Part shown: positions 7,840-14,668 of the stretch, in pieces
Layout of the letters: every line of letters begins with the position of its first letter
Position numbering within the stretch: the stretch's first letter is position 1
Assembly (NCBI RefSeq): GCF_001650025.1
Contig: NZ_LVVY01000130.1
Coordinates: forward strand, 37,755 to 101,754
Direction: 5' to 3'
From: Devosia elaeis
GTDB taxonomy: Bacteria; Pseudomonadota; Alphaproteobacteria; Rhizobiales; Devosiaceae
Length of the DNA stretch: 64,000 bases
Notes under the pieces: generated by a model
The model's database searches: none
What the model saw: only the letters and a program-made list of their open reading frames with translations
What the model was told of the DNA's origin: nothing
Position numbers and translations under genes: made by a program

Positions 7840-8860
7840 CGACGATCTGCGCCTCCTCCCGGCCGGGATCAACGATGAGCGCAGCCGCGCGCTGCTCAAG
7901 CTGATCGGCCGCCTCGGCGACATCGACCTGACCCCGCTGCTGGTTTACCGGATCGATGAGCTGCCCGACGACGCGCTCCACCTTCTGGGCTGGCAGTTCC
8001 ACATCATGGGCGCGGAAGGCTGGGACCTTGCCGAGACGCCCACCGAGCGCCGGGCGCTGATCCGCCGCGCCATCGAGCTGCACCGCCACCGGGGCACGCC
8101 TTGGTCGATCCGCGAGGCGATCCGCTCGCTCGGCTATGCCGATGCCGAGATTGTCGAGGGGCTTCCCGTCACCCTCTATGACGGCGAGCGCAACCACTCG
8201 GGCGCGGAGACCTATGGTGGCGGCACCCGCTGGGCCATGTTCCGCGTTCTGCTCGATCTGGGCGAGGACAAGGGCGTTGACGCGACCCGCATCCGCCAGC
8301 TCGTTGACCTGATCGAGATATGGAAGAACGCCCGCTCGCATCTGGTCGATGTCGGGTTCCGCGCCAACACCGAGGACGCCATCGACGTTCACGATGAGAT
8401 GGACGCGCTGGCGCGCTACATCGGCGAGGACGTGTATCCTTGGGGCCGCCGCTATGACGGCTCGATCGTCCACGATCACGGTGTCCGCCACCTCCATGAC
8501 GGCGCGCTCCTCCATGACGGCGTGCCCGACCATGCCGGCTGGGGCGAGACGGGCGAGCTTTACGCCAACCGGCAGGTCACCCTGACCACCGGTATCGCCA
8601 TGTCGATGGAGGATCGGGCCGAGGTCATCCCGCTTTACGATGGCCGGTATCTGCACGCGGGCATCACATACGGCGAAGGCCAGCCCTCGGCCGCCGACCC
8701 GGCCATGCCGATCATCCTCACCCGCCATTTCCGCCATGACGGCAAGCACCGGCACGCGGGCGACATCTATGACGGCGAGACCGATCACGATGGCGGCCGC
8801 CCCTACTTCGCCGGGATTTACCACGGCGGTCCCGTCAACACCCAGCTAACAGCACTTTGA
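7832..8860 (+). CDS. Tail protein I (baseplate-fibre connector) with His/Gly-rich extension
   Basis: Residues 1 to about 190 match P2 gpI (LLPAGINDERSRALLKLIGR, LLGWQFHIMGAEGWD, HRHRGTPWSIREAIRSLGY), the protein that attaches tail fibres to the baseplate. P2 gpI is roughly 176 residues; this one has 342. The additional 150 residues are built from imperfect YDG/HDG units (RYDGSIVHDHG, LHDGALLHDG, LYDGRYLHAG, RHDGKHRHAG, IYDGETDHDGG) and are rich in His, Asp, Gly and Tyr. Such repeats could bind metal or act as a fibre docking stalk; this is inference. It overlaps gpJ by 8 bases. Confidence 0.88.
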   Translation: MADDDLRLLPAGINDERSRALLKLIGRLGDIDLTPLLVYRIDELPDDALHLLGWQFHIMGAEGWDLAETPTERRALIRRAIELHRHRGTPWSIREAIRSLGYADAEIVEGLPVTLYDGERNHSGAETYGGGTRWAMFRVLLDLGEDKGVDATRIRQLVDLIEIWKNARSHLVDVGFRANTEDAIDVHDEMDALARYIGEDVYPWGRRYDGSIVHDHGVRHLHDGALLHDGVPDHAGWGETGELYANRQVTLTTGIAMSMEDRAEVIPLYDGRYLHAGITYGEGQPSAADPAMPIILTRHFRHDGKHRHAGDIYDGETDHDGGRPYFAGIYHGGPVNTQLTAL

Positions 8861-8867
8861 GGCCCCG

Positions 8868-9305
8868 ATGAAAGCCACCGAAACGCTTAGCCTGCGCGGC
8901 TCCCTGCTCGTGAACGTCCGAAGGGCGGGCGTGCTGGTCGAGAGCTGGCGCGACGACAACATGATTATGGTCGGCGCGCGCAACGCGCTTGCCCAGCTCA
9001 TTGCCGGTGAAGGCGCGGGCAAGATCATCACCCGCATCGGCGTCGGCACCAACGGCAACGGCCCGACCCCCGACGACACCGGCCTGACGGGCGGTTTCAT
9101 CAAGCCCGTGCAGGGCCATGAGTACCCGGCTCCCGGCCGCGTCCAGTTCAACTGGCGGCTTGAGACGGCCGAGGCCAACGGGATGGTCATTCGTGAGTTC
9201 GGCCTGATCGCGGCCGACGACACCCTTTTCGCCCGCAAGACCCGTGCTCCGATCGAGAAGGCCGATGACATCAGCCTCGACGGCGCGTGGACCATCATCT
9301 TCTAG
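8868..9305 (+). CDS. Phage protein of unknown function, probably fibre or baseplate related
   Basis: A 145-residue protein 7 bases after gpI. It contains RIGVGTNGNGPTPDDTGLTGGF, a pattern also seen near the N-terminus of P2-like tail-collar fibre proteins, and FNWRLETAEANGMVIREFGL, a strand-rich region. It has no signal peptide or membrane segment. Its position between gpI and the fibre gene suggests a fibre-attachment role. I do not recognise it as a named family. Confidence 0.7.
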   Translation: MKATETLSLRGSLLVNVRRAGVLVESWRDDNMIMVGARNALAQLIAGEGAGKIITRIGVGTNGNGPTPDDTGLTGGFIKPVQGHEYPAPGRVQFNWRLETAEANGMVIREFGLIAADDTLFARKTRAPIEKADDISLDGAWTIIF

Positions 9306-9322
9306 CAAAGGAGCCTCAAGGA

Positions 9323-10246
9323 ATGGCGAACCTTCCAGAACAGAACACTTATCCCTCGGGGATTTACCAGATCGAGCTGACTGATCCGGTTGTCGGCGGC
9401 CCCGATGGTATCTCCAACGTGCAGGCCCGCCAGCTCGCCAACCGCACGCGCTGGCTGAAACAGATCGCCGATGAGGTGGTCGAGGCGCGCGGCGAAGGCG
9501 GGTCCAGCCTCGCCGCCCGGCTGGCCGGGTATGACGCCTTCTCGCCCGAACAGCAGGTCTCGATCCTCGCGGGCGTTCAAGAGGCGCTCGGGCTGGGCGG
9601 CCTTCTGGCGCGGGAACTGGCGAACCTGCGCGGCCGCGTGCTGGCGCAGGGCACCGTCACCATCAAGAACAAGCACGTCATCACCGGCATGGTGCTCACC
9701 AAGACCGAAATCCGCGCCTTGCACCTGTCCCAGACCGGCGATGTCGGCACCGGCATATCCCGCGCCCAGATCGACGGCATGATCGTGAGCCTGCCCGATG
9801 ACGATTACCACGTCTCGGTGCCCTCGAACGAAAGCGATGAGGCGCGGACCTATTTCGCCTATCTGGTCAACACCGGGGGCGTTTCCTACGGCGTCCAGAT
9901 CGACCAGCAGGTGCCCGACACCGGCCTGCCGCTCTACCGGATCGAGGTCCCGGCCAACAACACCGGCAACAGCCTCTCGGCCGTCACGCTCACCGATCTG
10001 CGCGTCATTCAGGCAACCAATTCGTGGGTGGCCTCCTATGAGCCGTTCGCGTCCGTCGCCTTCCCCGACACGCTCCCGGCCGCCGATTACGGCGTGGAGC
10101 TGGAAGTCGAGGACGCCACCAACATCGCGGCGGTCGGCACGCTCGAAGCGTACGACAAGATGCGCAACGGCTTCAAAATCCGGCAGACGGGCAGCGCGGA
10201 CAACGTGCGCATCCGCTGGACCCTTCTCAATCTCCGTTACCAGTGA
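9323..10246 (+). CDS. Putative tail fibre protein
   Basis: The 307-residue protein begins MANLPEQNTYPSGIYQIELT and continues with a helical region (QLANRTRWLKQIADEVVEAR), a common start of phage tail fibres that follow gpI. The rest is strand-rich with no lectin motif. The ATG at 9323 was chosen because AAAGGAG (9308-9314) stands 8 bases before it; an upstream in-frame start at 9287 would overlap the preceding gene. It probably forms the fibre shaft that carries the diversified protein made two genes downstream. Confidence 0.7.
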   Translation: MANLPEQNTYPSGIYQIELTDPVVGGPDGISNVQARQLANRTRWLKQIADEVVEARGEGGSSLAARLAGYDAFSPEQQVSILAGVQEALGLGGLLARELANLRGRVLAQGTVTIKNKHVITGMVLTKTEIRALHLSQTGDVGTGISRAQIDGMIVSLPDDDYHVSVPSNESDEARTYFAYLVNTGGVSYGVQIDQQVPDTGLPLYRIEVPANNTGNSLSAVTLTDLRVIQATNSWVASYEPFASVAFPDTLPAADYGVELEVEDATNIAAVGTLEAYDKMRNGFKIRQTGSADNVRIRWTLLNLRYQ

Positions 10247-10254
10247 GGGCGGCC

Positions 10255-10611
10255 ATGAACATCGAACATATGAACGAAGGCACCAAGGTCGAGGCCGAGC
10301 TTGTCGAGTGCGTCCTTAGCCTCGGCGACGGCGAGATCATCATCGATCTGGCCGAAGAGCAGCGCGACATCGAGCGCGTGATTTCCGTGTTCGTGGACAC
10401 GGCAGGAGACCTTCACCTGACGGGCGATGCCTATGCGGCCGTCATCATCATTCCTCCCCGTCGCTACACCGATGAGGAGGTCACCGTCGAGATCGATGGC
10501 GAGGAAGTCATCGAGATCGTGCCGGTGCCGCAGCCCTGCACGGCCGAGGCCGTGACGCTGCGCCTTTGGGCTTTGCCCGAACATCCCGACGAAACCGAAA
10601 ACGAGGAGTAA
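10255..10611 (+). CDS. Hypothetical phage protein upstream of the DGR variable gene
   Basis: A 118-residue, very acidic protein (about a quarter Asp and Glu, ending in DETENEE). The ATG at 10255 has GAGGG five to six bases ahead; a GTG at 10243 that overlaps the previous stop is also possible. It is likely structural or a fibre assembly chaperone by position, but no family was recognised. Confidence 0.6.
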   Translation: MNIEHMNEGTKVEAELVECVLSLGDGEIIIDLAEEQRDIERVISVFVDTAGDLHLTGDAYAAVIIIPPRRYTDEEVTVEIDGEEVIEIVPVPQPCTAEAVTLRLWALPEHPDETENEE

Positions 10612-10617
10612 GAACCT

Positions 10618-11694
10618 ATGGGTGTCACCATTTCCACCCCGGACGCCTTGCGTCAGTCCGTCGAGGCCGCCAGCGGCGGCGTCAACACGGTGCTCTATGA
10701 CGCAAAGGGCTATCCGTCGATCATGTGCGTTGTCCCGCGCTTCAATGTCGAGGACATCGATCCCGGTCTCGGGTCGGGCGTGCATCCCGCCTTCGTGGTG
10801 GGCGGCGTCCAGAAGAGCGAAATCTTCATCGGCAAATTCCAGGCGGTTCTGCATGACGATCATGCGCTCTCGCTGCCCGGTCAGGACCCGCAGGCCAACA
10901 TCAATTTTACGGCCTCGGACGCGGCCTGCGCGATTAAGGGGCCGGGCTGGCACATGATGACGAATGCCGAGTTCGTGGCGGTCGCGTTGTGGTGCTGGAA
11001 GAACGGCTTCCAGCCGCGCGGCAACACCAATTGGGGGCGGCATCATGACCAGACCTATGAGGTCGGCCGCCGCACCGATGGCCATGCGCCGGGCGTGTCC
11101 GAGGGGCATGGGCGTGTCCTGACCGGCTCGGGGCCGGTGAGCTGGTTCCACGACAACAGCCCGGCAGGCATTGCCGATCTTTGCGGCAACGTCTGGGAAT
11201 GGGTTCGCGGCCTTCGCCTCGTTGATGGCGAAATCCAGATCATCCCCGACAACAACGCCGCCGTGACGGACATCGACCATAGCCCCGGCTCGGACCTTTG
11301 GCGGGCGATCCTGCAAGACGGCACGCTGGTGAACCCCGGCACGGCCAACACGCTCAAGTATGACGCCTCGAACGCGAACGGCTCGGGCAATCCGATCCTC
11401 TCGACCAGCGTCACCAACCAGTCGGACGGCGACACCAGCACCTCGCAGCCGTTCAGCGCGATGGCCACCGCCAGCGGGGTTTCGGCACCGAACCTTGCCA
11501 AGCTGCTCGGCCTCTTCCCGCATGATGGCGATGTCGAGGGCCGCCACTATGCCCGCAACGTGGGCGAGCGCGTGCCGCTACGTGGCGGCGGTCGGGCCGA
11601 TGGCGCGTATGCCGGGGCGTTCGCTCTGCACCTCAGCAACGAGCGGTCGAGCGTGAGCACGGCTGTCGGCATCCGGCCCGCTTTCGTGCTCTGA
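10618..11694 (+). CDS. DGR variable protein with FGE/C-type-lectin-like fold (target of diversification)
   Basis: The 358-residue protein is the target of the retroelement. The C-terminal two thirds show the formylglycine-generating-enzyme/lectin pattern used by DGR receptors-binding proteins: GPGWHMMTNAEFVAVALW (from about residue 109), then DLCGNVWEWVRGLRL (about 188-200), and a final repeat region ending VGIRPAFVL. Codons 317-356 form VR. Relative to TR the differing residues are G325, A327, D328, Y331, H338, S340, S345, S347 and A349; N341 is an unchanged variable site. They lie on the expected ligand-facing strand and loops. GAGGAG precedes the ATG. The location after the fibre genes suggests it is the tip adhesin, comparable to Mtd of Bordetella phage BPP-1. 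Ligand unknown. Confidence 0.9.
   Translation: MGVTISTPDALRQSVEAASGGVNTVLYDAKGYPSIMCVVPRFNVEDIDPGLGSGVHPAFVVGGVQKSEIFIGKFQAVLHDDHALSLPGQDPQANINFTASDAACAIKGPGWHMMTNAEFVAVALWCWKNGFQPRGNTNWGRHHDQTYEVGRRTDGHAPGVSEGHGRVLTGSGPVSWFHDNSPAGIADLCGNVWEWVRGLRLVDGEIQIIPDNNAAVTDIDHSPGSDLWRAILQDGTLVNPGTANTLKYDASNANGSGNPILSTSVTNQSDGDTSTSQPFSAMATASGVSAPNLAKLLGLFPHDGDVEGRHYARNVGERVPLRGGGRADGAYAGAFALHLSNERSSVSTAVGIRPAFVL
11566..11686 (+). repeat. DGR variable repeat (VR)
   Basis: 121 bases at the 3' end of the variable gene, homologous to TR at 12131-12251 (offset 565). There are 13 differences. Eleven are at TR adenines: 11590, 11596, 11597, 11599, 11608, 11629, 11636, 11651, 11657, 11662 and 11663 (A to G seven times, A to C three times, A to T once). 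The other two, T to A at 11671 and C to T at 11683, fall in the last 16 bases, where IMH and IMH* are expected to differ. In the first 105 bases no non-adenine position differs. Confidence 0.95.
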
Positions 11695-11716
11695 AATCTG
11701 ACCGCCTGACATCTGT

Positions 11717-11738
11717 GGGACGGGCGATAGCCCGTCCC
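11717..11738. promoter_or_regulatory. DGR target-site hairpin (9-bp stem, GATA loop)
   Basis: Arms GGGACGGGC (11717-11725) and GCCCGTCCC (11730-11738) pair perfectly around the loop GATA. It begins 22 bases after the variable gene stop. Phage DGR targets are known to need a downstream hairpin/cruciform with a 7-10 bp stem and a GRNA tetraloop; GATA fits that rule. The run TTCTCTT after it means it could also act as a transcription terminator for the variable gene. Confidence 0.8.
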
Positions 11739-11774
11739 TTCTCTTGAACACCATTGCGTATATCGGGGGCTGCG

Positions 11775-12122
11775 GTGGACGATCTTAAAATCCGTCGCAA
11801 GTGCGAGGACATGATTGCTTACGGCTATGTGGTGCTGAAACAGTTTCCGAAGGCCGAGCGGCATGTGCTCTCGCAGGAAATCCGCACCACCATGTGGGCG
11901 CTGCTCCGGCTCATAATCATCTGCAATCGCCGGTACTTCAAAAAGACCACGATGCAGGACCTTGACGCCGAGCTGGACCTGTTGCGCAGCCAGATCAGGA
12001 TGGCCCAGAAGCTGGGGCATCTCTCCTTCAAAAGTTACGAGGTATGGAGCCGCCATCTCGATGAGATCGGCCGGATGATCGGTGGGTGGTTCAAGAGCCT
12101 GCAAGAACAGGGGCGCGGGTAA
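11775..12122 (+). CDS. avd: DGR accessory variability determinant (Avd)
   Basis: A 115-residue basic helical protein of the Avd four-helix-bundle family. It shows the typical MDDLKIRRKCEDMIAYGY start, ALLRLIIICNRRYFKKTTM, DLDAELDLLRSQIRMA and a C-terminal SRHLDEIGRMIGGWFKS. Avd forms a positively charged pentamer that binds the reverse transcriptase and the template RNA and is needed for mutagenic cDNA synthesis. The GTG at 11775 was selected because it aligns with the family start and follows GGGGG; a TTG at 11754 would add seven residues. Its stop TAA overlaps an ATG (TAATG) just upstream of TR. Confidence 0.92.
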   Translation: MDDLKIRRKCEDMIAYGYVVLKQFPKAERHVLSQEIRTTMWALLRLIIICNRRYFKKTTMQDLDAELDLLRSQIRMAQKLGHLSFKSYEVWSRHLDEIGRMIGGWFKSLQEQGRG

Positions 12123-12130
12123 TGTGGCTT

Positions 12131-12251
12131 GAGCGCGTGCCGCTACGTGGCGGCAGTCGGAACAATGGCGCGAATGCCGGGGCGTTCGCTCTGAACCTCA
12201 ACAACGAGCGGTCGAACGTGAACACGAATGTCGGCTTCCGGCCCGCTCTCG
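12131..12251 (+). repeat. DGR template repeat (TR)
   Basis: The 121-base template lies between avd and the reverse transcriptase, in the same orientation as VR. Its 105-base core (12131-12235) has 23 adenines, most of them in nine AAY (Asn) codons in phase with the VR frame: 12161, 12164, 12173, 12194, 12200, 12203, 12215, 12221 and 12227. Eight of these nine codons are altered in VR. AAC/AAT is the usual TR choice since changes at its two adenines can yield many residues but no stop codon. Confidence 0.95.
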
Positions 12252-12410
12252 GAGATCGCCAGAAGTTGAAGCCTCACGGGGCTTCTCCCAGAGCACCATC
12301 CGAAAGGCCCTGCGATCCTCGGCCAAGTGCCGAAAAACTGAACAGGTCGGAGCGGGACAGTAGCCGCCGCATGCCGGCGACCCCTTGCTCCGGCCGCCCT
12401 CGGGGGAATG
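12252..12410 (+). ncRNA. Spacer part of the DGR template RNA (between TR and RT)
   Basis: About 160 bases that do not look like part of a needed protein. In studied DGRs the template RNA extends past TR towards the RT gene and the spacer primes and structures cDNA synthesis. A hairpin is visible: GAAGCC (12268-12273), loop of six, GGCTTC (12280-12285). The end of the segment (GGGGG at 12402-12406) doubles as ribosome site for the RT. RNA ends are not known. Confidence 0.5.
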
Positions 12411-13484
12411 ATGGCCAAGACCTATAGCGACCTCTATGGATCGTTCACCACGTTCGAGGCGCTGCACCGCGCTTGGGGCCGGGTCATCAAGGGCCGCCGC
12501 GCCCAGCAGGACGTGCTGCAATTCGAGCGCGACCTCGAACCCAACCTGATCGACATCCAGAACAGCCTGATCTGGAAAACCTATCGCACCGGCCCGTATC
12601 GCCACTTCAAGGTGTTCGAGCCGAAGGAGCGCGGCATCGCTGCCCTGCCGCTCAAGGACCGCATCGTCCAGCACGCCCTGATCGAGACCATCGACCCGAT
12701 CTGGGGCAAACGCTTCATCTTCGACACCTATGCGTGCCGCCCCGGCAAGGGCACCCATGCCGGTGCCGATCGTGCGCAGGCGTTCCTGCGCGAAGCCCTG
12801 CGCGAGCAAGGCTCGATCTATGTGCTCAAGGCCGATGTCTCGAAGTATTTCCCGAGCGTCTGCCATGACGTGCTCAAGCGGCTGATCCGCAAGCGCATCG
12901 CCTGCCCGGACACGCTCTGGCTGATCGAGGGCATCATCGACAGCGCCGCCGATCCCGGCGCGATCATGCCGCGCGGCATCCCGATCGGAAACCTCACCTC
13001 CCAGCTCTTCGCCAACGTCTATCTGCACGAGCTGGATGAGTTCGTGAAATACGAGCTGCGCGAGAAGCGATACCTTCGCTACATGGACGATTTCGCCATC
13101 ATCGGCGGGACCAAGGCCCACCTCCATGACGTGCGGCGCACGATCGAGGATTTCCTCCACGCCCAGCTCGGCCTGCGCCTCAACCACAAAACGCAGGTGT
13201 TCCCCGTCTCGACCAAGAACGGCCGCCCGCTCGACTTCCTCGGCTATCGCATCTGGGCGACCCACCGGAAGATCAGAAAGGACAGCGCCGGCCGGATGCG
13301 CCGCAAGATGAAGCGCATGGCGCGCCAATATCACGAGGGCAAGATCAGCCTCGATCAGGTCAGTCAGGTGGTGATGAGCTGGGTCGGCCATGCCGGCCAT
13401 GCAGACACATTCAGGTTGCGCAGCCGGGTGCTGGGCGATGTCGCCTTCATCCCGCCGCCGCGTGGAAGGAGGAGCCATGACTGA
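12411..13484 (+). CDS. DGR reverse transcriptase
   Basis: The 357-residue enzyme copies TR RNA into cDNA with errors opposite adenines. It contains the RT core: KADVSKYFPS with the first catalytic Asp (about residue 142), IGNLTSQ (192-198), the [IVL]GxxxSQ motif characteristic of DGR enzymes, and YMDD (224-227). The following thumb region has DFLGYRIW. No maturase, endonuclease or protease domain is attached, and the length fits DGR RTs (300-400). The ATG at 12411 leaves better spacing from GGGGG than the adjacent ATG at 12408. It overlaps the methylase gene by 8 bases. Confidence 0.95.
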   Translation: MAKTYSDLYGSFTTFEALHRAWGRVIKGRRAQQDVLQFERDLEPNLIDIQNSLIWKTYRTGPYRHFKVFEPKERGIAALPLKDRIVQHALIETIDPIWGKRFIFDTYACRPGKGTHAGADRAQAFLREALREQGSIYVLKADVSKYFPSVCHDVLKRLIRKRIACPDTLWLIEGIIDSAADPGAIMPRGIPIGNLTSQLFANVYLHELDEFVKYELREKRYLRYMDDFAIIGGTKAHLHDVRRTIEDFLHAQLGLRLNHKTQVFPVSTKNGRPLDFLGYRIWATHRKIRKDSAGRMRRKMKRMARQYHEGKISLDQVSQVVMSWVGHAGHADTFRLRSRVLGDVAFIPPPRGRRSHD

Positions 13485-14289
13485 TCGGATCATTGTAAAG
13501 CCCCTTGCGCCGCTCGCGCCCTATATCGGCGGGAAACGCAACCTGGCGAAGGTCATCATCAAGCGGATCGATGCGACCCCGCACGATTGCTACGCGGAGG
13601 TTTTCGTCGGCATGGCGGGCGTGTTCCTGCGCCGCCAGCACGCACCCAAGGCCGAGGTCATCAACGATTACAGCCAGGACGTGGCCACCTTCTTCCGGGT
13701 GCTCCAGCGGCACTATGTGGCCTTCATCGACATGATGCGCTTCCAGCTGACAACCCGCGCCGAGTTCGAGCGACTGGCCCGGACGGACCCGGCCACGCTG
13801 ACCGACCTGGAGCGCTCGGCGCGCTTCCTCTACCTCCAGAACACCGCCTTCGGCGGCAAGGTGGCGGGGCGCAATTTCGGGGTGGCGGTCGATCGGCCGG
13901 CCCGCTTCGATATCACCCGTCTGGGGCCGATGCTGGAGGAGGTTCATGCTCGGCTGGCGCGCGTGGTGATCGAGCGCCTGCCATATGATGAGTTCATTTC
14001 CCGCTACGATCGGCCGGGCACGCTTTTCTATCTGGACCCGCCATATTGGGGCAATGAGGGCGACTACGGGCCGGGCATGTTCGAGCGGAAAGACTTCATG
14101 CGGATGGCCGCTCTCCTGCATCAGGTGCAGGGCCGCTTCATCCTCTCGATCAACGACCGCGAGGAGGTCCGGGACCTGTTCGCGGGCTTCCACCTGGAGC
14201 CGGTCGAGACAACCTACACGCTGTCCAGCAAGGGTGCGAAAAAGGTGGGTGAGCTGATTATCAGCGGGGGCGGCAATGGAGATCGTTGA
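13477..14289 (+). CDS. D12-class (Dam-like) DNA adenine N6-methyltransferase
   Basis: A 270-residue methylase of the MethyltransfD12 family. The SAM-binding motif is near the N-terminus (APYIGGKRNLAKVI, with the xxYxGGK start), and the catalytic motif is LDPPYWG (about residues 184-190). It would transfer a methyl group from SAM to adenine N6; the target sequence cannot be read from the protein. No restriction enzyme lies nearby, so it is an orphan. GGAGGAG precedes the ATG at 13477, which lies inside the end of the RT gene, so it is translated with the DGR. The following gene overlaps its end by 14 bases. Confidence 0.9.
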   Translation: MTDRIIVKPLAPLAPYIGGKRNLAKVIIKRIDATPHDCYAEVFVGMAGVFLRRQHAPKAEVINDYSQDVATFFRVLQRHYVAFIDMMRFQLTTRAEFERLARTDPATLTDLERSARFLYLQNTAFGGKVAGRNFGVAVDRPARFDITRLGPMLEEVHARLARVVIERLPYDEFISRYDRPGTLFYLDPPYWGNEGDYGPGMFERKDFMRMAALLHQVQGRFILSINDREEVRDLFAGFHLEPVETTYTLSSKGAKKVGELIISGGGNGDR

Positions 14290-14536
14290 CCTCGGCGAGG
14301 TGCGCTCCAGGCGCGCGCTGGCGGCCAATGCGCCGGACCCTGACTGCATCGTTTACGATGGCGACGGCAGGGCCATGGGCATCTTCGCTGTCGATTGGGA
14401 GCATGGCGGCCGACGCTGGACGGTCCAGATAGCCGCCTACGATTGGGCCGACGCCGAGGCCCGCGTGGCCTCTATGAGGGTCGGGCTGCACGTCACTGGG
14501 CAGGTGGTTGCGAAGGGGGATGCGCCGGCCTGTTGA
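14276..14536 (+). CDS. Small hypothetical phage protein at the right end of the prophage
   Basis: An 86-residue protein beginning MEIVDLGEVRSRRALAANAP and containing GDGRAMGIFAVDWEHGGRRW. It overlaps the methylase gene by 14 bases and appears to be the last gene of the phage operon. No family was recognised. The compact strand-helix pattern could be a small DNA- or protein-binding module. Confidence 0.6.
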   Translation: MEIVDLGEVRSRRALAANAPDPDCIVYDGDGRAMGIFAVDWEHGGRRWTVQIAAYDWADAEARVASMRVGLHVTGQVVAKGDAPAC

Positions 14537-14668
14537 GGGCGCTATAAGCGGCGTTTAAACGAGGTGTTTGAGAGTGTTTAAATGGCGCTCAAATGGAGGC
14601 CCGGCGATTGCGCAAACCTCTTGTCGAATGTGCGCAAACCTCTTGGCGCGCTACAGCTAAAAGCCGCC
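14537..14668. mobile_element. Prophage/chromosome junction with a 22-bp-spaced direct repeat
   Basis: A 132-base gap between the last phage gene and ligD. TGCGCAAACCTCTTG occurs at 14609-14623 and again at 14631-14645, a period of 22 bases. The stretch before it is A/T-richer than its neighbours, with GTTTAAAC (14556-14563) and a second GTTTAAA close by. Twenty-two-base repeats close to the end and a CA dinucleotide (14654-14655) recall transposase-binding sites at the right end of Mu-like phages. The left end is not in the window, so the exact boundary and the type of integration are unproven. Confidence 0.45.

Noticed and set aside
10243..10611. GTG start at 10243 for the acidic protein before the variable gene
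   Set aside because: It overlaps the preceding stop and gives only four extra residues. The ATG at 10255 has a better placed GAGGG, so it is preferred though not proven.
12411..13484. Retron or group II intron reverse transcriptase
   Set aside because: Retron RTs have an msr/msd RNA upstream and different motifs, and intron RTs carry maturase and endonuclease parts. Here avd and a matching TR/VR pair show that it is a DGR RT.
14609..14645. Two direct repeats considered as a CRISPR array
   Set aside because: Only two copies with a 7-base spacer, no cas gene and no leader; the spacing fits transposase sites better.
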